A program made the position numbers and the translations under genes. Shown here piece by piece: positions 1 through 6,532 of a stretch of DNA of 64,000 nucleotides. This DNA is from Rhizobacter sp. AJA081-3 (GTDB lineage: Bacteria > Pseudomonadota > Gammaproteobacteria > Burkholderiales > Burkholderiaceae_C), in assembly GCF_017795745.1 (NCBI RefSeq), contig NZ_CP059067.1:1302001-1366000 (forward strand). Direction: 5' to 3'. The first letter of the stretch is position 1. Each line of letters opens with the position of its first letter. A model generated the notes under the pieces. The model made no database searches, was not told the DNA's origin, and saw only the letters and a list, made by a program, of their open reading frames with translations.

Positions 1-816
1 AAGGAAGCGAAGGTGCGCCGCTTCCTGGCGCGCCAGCCGGAATCGAAGTGGCGCGGCCGCATCCTCGAGCGGCTCTATCCCTACCTGCAGCATTCGCCCG
101 CGGCTGGCCGCGCATTCACGCAGCGCTTCTTCAGCGAGGGGCTGGACGAGATCCGCGAGCCCTGGTTCGCGCACATCCCGCGCATGACGACGACGCGCCG
201 TGCGCTGCAGTTCCTGCGGCCCGAGCTCCACGAGCGCGCGATGGCCTGGGATCCGAAGGCTGCCCTGCGCGCCACGCTGCCCGAGGGCATCGACCGCTGG
301 CTGCCGCAAGGTCGCGACCAGTACGTCGAGGCACACACGCTGATGTCGGGCTACCTTCTGTCGTCGCAGGGTGACCGCATGGCGATGGCAGCCTCGATCG
401 AGGCGCGCTTTCCCTTCCTCGACCACCGCGTCATCGAGTTCGCCAACCGGCTGCCGCCGCAGTACAAGCTGCGCGGGCTGACCGAGAAGTACATTCTCAA
501 GAAGGCGATGGCAGCCGAGCTGCCCGCCTCGATCACCAATCGCAGCAAGCAGCCCTACCGCTCGCCGGACAGCTCCAGCTTCTTCGTCGACGGCCAGCCG
601 CTGGAGTACGTGGCCGAGCTGCTGAGCAAGAAGCGCATCGAGGACGCCGGCGTGTTCGACGCCACCGCGGTCGGCAAGCTGACCGAGAAGTGCCGCACCG
701 GCAAGGCGCTGGGCTTCGGCGACAACATGGCCTTCGTCGGCGTGCTGTCGACGATGCTGCTGCACGACCAGTTCATCGCCCCGGCAGGCGGGCCGCGGCC
801 GCTGACGGCGCTCTGA
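1..816 (+). CDS. Asparagine synthase-like amidotransferase, C-terminal part (5' end outside window)
   Basis: The reading frame is open from base 1, so only the last 271 residues of a larger protein are present. The visible part is the synthetase half of class II glutamine-dependent asparagine synthases, with the typical SIEARFPFLDHR stretch, the KYILKKAM helix and the late KQPYR motif. The glutaminase and SGGxDS segments would lie upstream of the window. It ends 7 bases before an acyl/AMP ligase and belongs to a four-gene run with that ligase, an ACP and a NAD-synthase-like gene. The same kind of set (amidotransferase, ligase, ACP) occurs in exosortase-A polysaccharide loci, so an amide-forming role on a carrier-bound or sugar substrate is more likely than bulk asparagine synthesis. 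That role is inference. Confidence 0.85.
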   Translation, partial: KEAKVRRFLARQPESKWRGRILERLYPYLQHSPAAGRAFTQRFFSEGLDEIREPWFAHIPRMTTTRRALQFLRPELHERAMAWDPKAALRATLPEGIDRWLPQGRDQYVEAHTLMSGYLLSSQGDRMAMAASIEARFPFLDHRVIEFANRLPPQYKLRGLTEKYILKKAMAAELPASITNRSKQPYRSPDSSSFFVDGQPLEYVAELLSKKRIEDAGVFDATAVGKLTEKCRTGKALGFGDNMAFVGVLSTMLLHDQFIAPAGGPRPLTAL

Positions 817-823
817 TCGACCC

Positions 824-2344
824 ATGCTGCTGCACCACGCCTTCGAATCGAGCTGCGCCCGGCTGCCGGCGAAGACCGCCATCGTTTGCGGCGACGAGCG
901 TGTCAGCTACGGCGACCTTGCCGGGCGCGTCGATGCGCTCGCCTCGCTGCTGCGCAGGCGCGGCGTGGAGCACGGCGACCGCGTGGCGCTGTTCCTCGAC
1001 AGCAGTGTCGAGTTTGCCGTCGCGGTGCATGCGGTGTTGCGGCTGGGGGCGGTGTTCATGCCGATCTCGCCGCTGACCAAGGCCGACAAGCTGGCCTACA
1101 TGCTGGGCGATACGCGCGCCGCGGCGCTGCTCACACAGGCCAGGCTGCAGCCGGTCTGGCAGGACGCACTCGAGCGCAGCGCCAGCGTGCACAGCTGTGT
1201 CGTGCAGGGCGGTCAGGCCGGCGGCGACCGCGTGCTCGGCTGGCCGACAGGCGCGGCCGCCGGCGACGGTTCCCGCTCGCCGGAGCTGATCGACCAGGAC
1301 CTCGCCGCCATCATCTACACCTCGGGCACCACCGGCGTGCCCAAGGGCGTGATGCTCACGCACCTGAACATGTGCAGCGCCTGGCGCTCGGTGCAGGCCT
1401 ACATCGGCTTTCGCGAGGACGACGTGATCGGTCTGGCGCTGTCGCCCTCGTTCAGCTACGGCCTCTACCACGTGCTGATGGCCCTGGGCCTGGGCGCCAC
1501 GCTGGTGCTCGAGCGCTCGGTGTCCTTCCCGGTCAAGGTGGTCGAGAACCTGGCCCGTGAGCGGGTGACCGTGTTCCCCGGCGTGCCGACGCTGTATTCG
1601 TCGATCCTCGGCCTGTCCAACCTCGCCAGCTTCGACCTGTCGGCGCTGCGCATCGTCACCAATGCCGCGGCCGCGCTGCCCGACGAACATGTGCGCCGGC
1701 TGGCCGAGTTGCTGCCCGGCGCGCGGCTTTTCTCGATGTACGGCATGACCGAGTGCAAGCGCATAAGCTTCCTGCCGCCCGAGCAGCTGACGATCCGTCC
1801 CACCAGCGTGGGCCGGGGCATGCCCAACCAGGAATGCTGGCTGGTCGACGAACTCGGCCGGCGGCTGCCGAACGGGTCCACCGGCGAACTGGTGGTGCGT
1901 GGCAGCCACGTCATGCGCGGCTACTGGGAAAAGCCGGTCGAGACCGCCGAGCGGCTCAAGCCCGGTGGCATCGAGGGCGAGCGGGTGCTGTACACCGGCG
2001 ACATCTTCCGCACCGACGCGCAAGGCTGGCTCTACTTCGTCGCCCGAGGCGACGACATCATCAAGAGCCGCGGCGAGAAAGTTGCGCCGCGCGAGGTCGA
2101 AAACGCGATCTATGCGCTGGATGGCGTGCTCGACTGTGCCGTCATCGGCGTGCCTGACGAGCTGCTCGGCCAGGCCGTGAAGGCCTTCGTCACCCTCAAG
2201 CCCGACGTCGCCATGAGCGAGCGCGACGTCATCCGGCACTGCCTTGCGAGGCTGGAAAGCTACATGGCCCCCAAATCGGTGGTGTTCATGGACGATCTGC
2301 CGCGCACGGATTCCGGGAAAATCCGCAAGTTGGACCTGCGCTGA
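824..2344 (+). CDS. AMP-forming acyl-CoA/acyl-ACP ligase
   Basis: A 506-residue adenylate-forming enzyme. The phosphate-binding motif YTSGTTGVPKG is at residues 165-175, the YGMTE motif near 305, the TGD hinge near 390, and the C-terminal catalytic lysine in SGKIRK. Such enzymes activate a carboxylic acid as acyl-AMP and pass it to CoA or to a carrier protein. Because an acyl carrier protein follows 46 bases downstream, loading of that ACP is the likely job (inference). It starts 7 bases after the amidotransferase stop, so the two are co-transcribed. It resembles the exosortase-A-associated acyl-CoA ligase family in length and context. The acid substrate cannot be read from sequence. Confidence 0.85.
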   Translation: MLLHHAFESSCARLPAKTAIVCGDERVSYGDLAGRVDALASLLRRRGVEHGDRVALFLDSSVEFAVAVHAVLRLGAVFMPISPLTKADKLAYMLGDTRAAALLTQARLQPVWQDALERSASVHSCVVQGGQAGGDRVLGWPTGAAAGDGSRSPELIDQDLAAIIYTSGTTGVPKGVMLTHLNMCSAWRSVQAYIGFREDDVIGLALSPSFSYGLYHVLMALGLGATLVLERSVSFPVKVVENLARERVTVFPGVPTLYSSILGLSNLASFDLSALRIVTNAAAALPDEHVRRLAELLPGARLFSMYGMTECKRISFLPPEQLTIRPTSVGRGMPNQECWLVDELGRRLPNGSTGELVVRGSHVMRGYWEKPVETAERLKPGGIEGERVLYTGDIFRTDAQGWLYFVARGDDIIKSRGEKVAPREVENAIYALDGVLDCAVIGVPDELLGQAVKAFVTLKPDVAMSERDVIRHCLARLESYMAPKSVVFMDDLPRTDSGKIRKLDLR

Positions 2345-2390
2345 ACACCGAACCGTGTCGGCGCATCACGATCATCACAGGAGAACCTTC

Positions 2391-2642
2391 ATGGCAGACC
2401 ACAAGGCCGCGCTGCGCCAGTACATCCAGGACAACTTCATCATGGGCAGCAACGGCACGAAGTTCGCCGACGGCGACTCCTTCATGGAGTTGCACATCCT
2501 CGACTCGACCGGCTTTCTCGAGCTGATCTCGCACCTCGAGGAGACCTACGGCATCGCCGTGAAGGACGAGGAGATGGTTCCCGAGAACCTCGATTCGCTC
2601 AACGCGATCGACGCTTTCGTCGCGCGCAAGCTCGCAGCCTGA
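2391..2642 (+). CDS. Acyl carrier protein
   Basis: An 83-residue acidic four-helix carrier protein. The phosphopantetheine attachment serine is S39 in the motif LDSTGFLEL; the family consensus is DSL, and here the third position is Thr. The ATG at 2391 follows a clear AGGAGA ribosome binding site at 2379-2384. A longer in-frame start at 2244 would run back over the ligase gene and is rejected. It sits between a ligase and a NAD-synthase-like gene, which suggests it carries an intermediate of a dedicated pathway and is not the fatty-acid-synthesis AcpP. It should need a phosphopantetheinyl transferase; a Sfp-type one is encoded at 36151-36852. Confidence 0.88.
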   Translation: MADHKAALRQYIQDNFIMGSNGTKFADGDSFMELHILDSTGFLELISHLEETYGIAVKDEEMVPENLDSLNAIDAFVARKLAA

Positions 2643-2670
2643 AACCGAAAACACGAACGAGGACCGCGCC

Positions 2671-3660
2671 ATGAGCCAACCCACCCTGAGCCCCGACGTG
2701 CTGAAGATCGACCTGGCCGCCGAGGCCGACCGCATCGGCCGCTGGATGGTCGACACCCTGTCCAACAAGCTGCACCGCCGCGGCATCGTCGTGGCCATGT
2801 CCGGCGGCATCGACAGCTCGGCCTGCGCGGCGCTGGCGGTGCATGCGCTCGGCCCGAAGAAGGTCTTCGGCCTGCTGCTGCCCGAGCGCGACTCCAGCTC
2901 CTTCAGCTCGCACCGCGGGCGGATGCTCGCCGAGCACCTGGGCATCTCGTACGAGGTGCAGGACATCGCGCCGGCTCTCGAAGGCCTGGGCTGCTACGAG
3001 AAGCGCGACGAGGCGATCCGGCGTGTCTTCCCGGCCTACGGCGATGGCTGGAAGAACAAGATCGTCATCGCCGGCGGCACCGAGCGCGGCATCAACTTCT
3101 TCAAGCTGGTGGTGCAGTCGCCCGACGGCCAGATGCACGAAGCCCGGCTGCCGGTGAAGGAATACCTGCAGATCGTGGCGGCCACCAACTTCAAGCAGCG
3201 CATTCGCAAGACCATGGAGTACTTCCATGCCGACCGCTTGAACTACGCTGTCATCGGCACACCCAACCGGCTCGAGTACGACCAGGGCTTCTTCGTCAAG
3301 AACGGCGATGGCGCGGCCGACCTCAAGCCCATCGCGCACCTGTACAAGACCCAGGTCTACGCGATGGCCCGCCACCTCGGCGCGCCGGAAGAGGTGTGCA
3401 ACGCGGTGCCCACCACCGACACCTACACGCTCGCGCAGGGCCAGGACGAGTTCTACTTCGCGCTGCCTTACGCGCAGATGGACCTGGCGGTGTGGGCGCA
3501 CAACCATGGCCGGCCGGCCGCCGAGCTGGCCAAGGCGCTGGGCATCGACGAAGCGCATGCCCAACGCATCTACGGCGACATCGAGGCCAAGCGCCGCACC
3601 ACCCACTATCTGCACGCACGGCCGGAGCTGGTCGAGCCGATCCCGCAAGTGCACGCCTGA
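2671..3660 (+). CDS. NAD synthase-like ATP pyrophosphatase (N-type amidoligase)
   Basis: A 329-residue protein of the NadE family without the glutaminase (nitrilase) domain. The ATP pyrophosphatase P-loop SGGIDSS is near residue 46 and the KNGDGAADL segment near 210. The usual NadE tract (PTADL followed by Q-x-DE) reads PTTDTY, then QGQDEFYFALPY, so the substrate side differs from housekeeping NadE. True NadE makes NAD from deamido-NAD and ammonia. Because it is coupled to an amidotransferase, a ligase and an ACP, it may amidate another carboxylate (inference). It starts 28 bases after the ACP with AACGAGGA as ribosome binding site, and it converges on the regulator gene with a 15-base gap. 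Confidence 0.75.
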   Translation: MSQPTLSPDVLKIDLAAEADRIGRWMVDTLSNKLHRRGIVVAMSGGIDSSACAALAVHALGPKKVFGLLLPERDSSSFSSHRGRMLAEHLGISYEVQDIAPALEGLGCYEKRDEAIRRVFPAYGDGWKNKIVIAGGTERGINFFKLVVQSPDGQMHEARLPVKEYLQIVAATNFKQRIRKTMEYFHADRLNYAVIGTPNRLEYDQGFFVKNGDGAADLKPIAHLYKTQVYAMARHLGAPEEVCNAVPTTDTYTLAQGQDEFYFALPYAQMDLAVWAHNHGRPAAELAKALGIDEAHAQRIYGDIEAKRRTTHYLHARPELVEPIPQVHA

Positions 3661-3675
3661 GCGACGCGCTGCCTG

Positions 3676-4749
3676 TCAGGGCAGCCGTTCGAACGCCTCG
3701 CCCAGGCGCTGGATGCGGCCGGTCTCGGCCGCGTGGTAACCCGCCAGCGACGAGATCGCCGCGCGTGAGGCGGGTGATCCGAGCATGGCCAGCACCGCCT
3801 GCACGTGCGGCTGCTCCAGGCCGGCGATGCGCAGCGCGAAGAAGTAGCGCTCGCGCAGCAGCGGGATGAAGTGCAGGCCGAAACGCTGCGCCGCGGTCTG
3901 CACGCCGATGCCCACGTCGGCCATGCCGCTGGCGATGTAGGCCGCCACCGCGGCATGCGTCAGCTCGGTGTCGTCGAAGCCGAGCACGGCGCTCTCCGGG
4001 ATGTGTTCGCGCTCCAGCAGCAGCTCAGTGAGCACGCGCGTGCCGGAGCCCTCGGGCCGGTTGACGAAGCGCAGGTCGGGCCGGGTCAGGTCGGCAATGC
4101 CGCGCACCTTCTTCGGGTTGTCACGCGCGATGAACAGGCCCTGCGTGCGCACCGCCACGTGCACCAGGCAATGCGTGTCGGCGCGCAGCCAGCGCATGTA
4201 GCGTCTCAGCGCGTGGGCTTCGAACTCGCCGATCGGCACGTGCAGGCCGGCCAGGTCGCAGTCGCCGCGGGCGAGCGAGGCGACCGACTCCAGGCTGTTG
4301 CGGTAGCGCAGTTCGACCGGCAACTGCGAGGCGTGCATCTGCTCGAGCAGCCGCGCGACGGCAAAGCCGTGGCTGGCGTCGATGCGTACCGCCGAACGCA
4401 GCGGCGTCAGGCTGCGGTCGAGGTCGCGCTCGAGTTCCGAGGCCAGCGATTCGAGCAGCGGCGACAGCCGCGCCGCGATGCGCCGGTCGGCCCAGATCAG
4501 CTTGTGCGCCAGCTCGGTGAGCGTGGAGCCGCGGCCGCGGCCGGAGTCGATCAGCGCCGCGCCGAACAGCGACTCGGCGTCCTTCACCAGGCCCCAGGCA
4601 TGCCGGTACGACTGCCCGACACCCCTCGCGGCCTGCGCCAGCGAGCCGGTCTCCTGCACGCCGGCCAGCAGCGCGAGCAAGGCGGCGGTATCGACGCGGG
4701 CGCCGCCGGGCGGGCCCACGTCCCACTGGGGACGGAGGGTGATGTTCAT
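3676..4749 (-). CDS. ModE-like HTH regulator with periplasmic-binding-protein-like sensor domain
   Basis: A 357-residue regulator. Residues 20-90 form a ModE/LysR-type winged helix (QETGSLAQAARGVGQSYRHAW), followed by a PBP-type ligand domain to residue 340 (SGTRVLTELLLE, DVGIGVQTAAQ). The start at 4749 is chosen because the homology begins there; the longer in-frame ORF runs into the divergent dehydrogenase gene. Only 52 bases separate its start from the formate dehydrogenase start, and this stretch is AT-rich compared with its surroundings. Regulation of that operon, possibly in response to molybdate/tungstate or formate, is a reasonable inference. The ligand is unknown. Confidence 0.82.
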   Translation of the reverse strand: MNITLRPQWDVGPPGGARVDTAALLALLAGVQETGSLAQAARGVGQSYRHAWGLVKDAESLFGAALIDSGRGRGSTLTELAHKLIWADRRIAARLSPLLESLASELERDLDRSLTPLRSAVRIDASHGFAVARLLEQMHASQLPVELRYRNSLESVASLARGDCDLAGLHVPIGEFEAHALRRYMRWLRADTHCLVHVAVRTQGLFIARDNPKKVRGIADLTRPDLRFVNRPEGSGTRVLTELLLEREHIPESAVLGFDDTELTHAAVAAYIASGMADVGIGVQTAAQRFGLHFIPLLRERYFFALRIAGLEQPHVQAVLAMLGSPASRAAISSLAGYHAAETGRIQRLGEAFERLP

Positions 4750-4801
4750 TATGCAATCCGGAACATATTGTGCCGCGGTCCCGGCCGTACCCTGCCGGCC
4801 C

Positions 4802-6532
4802 ATGAACACGACCGCCATTCCGCTGCAAAAGGTCAGCGACCAGTTGCCGCGCCGCAAGCAGGCCCGCCGCAACGGCCGCAGCGTGGCCACCTCCACGCTC
4901 GACGAGGTGCACGAAGCCCTGGGCGCGATGCCGCTGCGCCGCGACCTGCTGATCGAGCACCTGCATGCCCTGAACGACCGCCACGGCCAGCTGCGCAGCG
5001 ACCACATCGCGGCGCTGGCACAGTTGCTAAAGCTCTCGCAGGTCGAGGTCTACGAGGTGGCGAGCTTCTATCACCACTTCGACGTGGTGCGCGAGGACGC
5101 ACAGGGCGGCTTCGCCGCCGCGCCGAAGCTGACCGTGCGCGTGTGCAACGGCCTGTCCTGCGAGCTGGCCGGCGCGCAGGACTTGCTGGCAAAATTGCCG
5201 AAGCTGCTCGGCGCCGAGGTGCGTGTGCTCGAAGCCCCCTGCGTGGGCCGCTGCGAACAGGCTCCGGTGGCGGTGGTGCACCAGCGCGCCGTGCCGCGGG
5301 CCGACGGCGCCACGGTGCAGGCCCTGGTCGAGAAGGATCAGCGCCACGACGCACTCCCCGATGCGCTCGACATGACGGCCTACCAGGCACAAGGCGGTTA
5401 CCGCCTGCTGCGCGATTGCCACGCCGGCACGCGCGACGTCGAATCGGTCATCAAGACGATGGAGGACTCGGGCCTGCGTGGCCTCGGCGGCGCCGGCTTC
5501 CCGGCCGGCCGCAAGTGGCGCATTGTGCGCGCCGAGGCAGCGCCGCGCCTGATGGCGGTGAACATCGACGAGGGCGAGCCCGGCACCTTCAAGGACCGGC
5601 ACTACCTCGAGCGCGACCCGCACCGCTTCATCGAAGGCATGCTGGTCGCCGCGTGGGCGGTGGGCATCGACAGGATCTTCGTCTACCTGCGCGACGAGTA
5701 CCACGGCTGCCGCGCGCTGCTCGAACGCGAACTCGCCGCGTTGCGCGCCGATCCGCCGGTGGCCGGGCTGCCCGAGATCGAACTGCGCCGCGGCGCCGGT
5801 GCCTATATCTGCGGCGAGGAGTCCGCGATGATCGAGTCGATCGAAGGCAAGCGCGGCATGCCGCGGCTGCGGCCGCCCTACGTGGCGCAGGTCGGCCTGT
5901 TCGGCCGGCCGACGCTGGAGCACAACTTCGAGACGCTGTTCTGGGTGCGCGACATCGTCGAGCGCGGCCCGCAGTGGTTCGCGTCCCACGGCCGCCACGG
6001 CCGCCACGGACTGCGCTCCTTCTCGGTGTCCGGCCGCGTGCGCGAGCCGGGCGTCAAGCTGGCGCCGGCCGGCATCACGCTGCGCGAGCTGGTCGACGAA
6101 TACTGCGGCGGCCTGCCCGAGGGTCACGAGTTGTACGGCTACCTGCCCGGCGGCGCCTCCGGCGGCATCCTGCCGGCCTCGATGGCCGACATCCCGCTGG
6201 ACTTCGACACGCTGCAGCCGCACGGCTGCTTCATCGGCTCGGCGGCGGTGATGGTGCTGAGCAAGAGCGCGGGCCACGTCGACCGCGCGGTGGATGCGGC
6301 ACGCAACCTGATGCGCTTCTTCGAGGACGAGTCCTGCGGCCAGTGCACGCCCTGCCGTGCCGGCACCACGAAGACGCGCGCGCTGATCGAGAGTGACCGC
6401 TGGGACACGGCGCTGCTCGCCGAGCTCTCGCAGGTGATGCGCGACGCTTCGATCTGCGGCCTGGGTCAGGCCGCGCCGAACCCGGTGGACTGCGTGGTCC
6501 GCTACTTCCCGCACGAGCTGGGGGCGAAATGA
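4802..6532 (+). CDS. NAD-dependent formate dehydrogenase, beta subunit (NuoE-NuoF fusion)
   Basis: A 576-residue diaphorase subunit. Residues 35-160 are a NuoE-like domain with [2Fe-2S] cysteines C115, C120, C147 and C151. Residues 200-570 are a NuoF-like domain with FMN/NAD motifs (GLGGAGFPAGRKW at 228-240, NIDEGEPGTFKDR, GAYICGEES) and a [4Fe-4S] ligand set C512, C515, C518 and C552. It transfers electrons from the catalytic subunit to NAD. This fused form matches the roughly 570-residue FDH1 beta subunit of Methylorubrum; Cupriavidus has separate FdsG and FdsB. The start ATG at 4802 has no obvious Shine-Dalgarno. The stop overlaps the next start (ATGA), so the two subunits are translationally coupled. 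Confidence 0.9.
   Translation: MNTTAIPLQKVSDQLPRRKQARRNGRSVATSTLDEVHEALGAMPLRRDLLIEHLHALNDRHGQLRSDHIAALAQLLKLSQVEVYEVASFYHHFDVVREDAQGGFAAAPKLTVRVCNGLSCELAGAQDLLAKLPKLLGAEVRVLEAPCVGRCEQAPVAVVHQRAVPRADGATVQALVEKDQRHDALPDALDMTAYQAQGGYRLLRDCHAGTRDVESVIKTMEDSGLRGLGGAGFPAGRKWRIVRAEAAPRLMAVNIDEGEPGTFKDRHYLERDPHRFIEGMLVAAWAVGIDRIFVYLRDEYHGCRALLERELAALRADPPVAGLPEIELRRGAGAYICGEESAMIESIEGKRGMPRLRPPYVAQVGLFGRPTLEHNFETLFWVRDIVERGPQWFASHGRHGRHGLRSFSVSGRVREPGVKLAPAGITLRELVDEYCGGLPEGHELYGYLPGGASGGILPASMADIPLDFDTLQPHGCFIGSAAVMVLSKSAGHVDRAVDAARNLMRFFEDESCGQCTPCRAGTTKTRALIESDRWDTALLAELSQVMRDASICGLGQAAPNPVDCVVRYFPHELGAK

Noticed and set aside
4750-4801. A clear operator between the ModE-like regulator and the formate dehydrogenase
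   Set aside because: The gap is AT-rich and has an imperfect GCAAT/ATTGTGC symmetry, but the arms do not match well enough to call a site.
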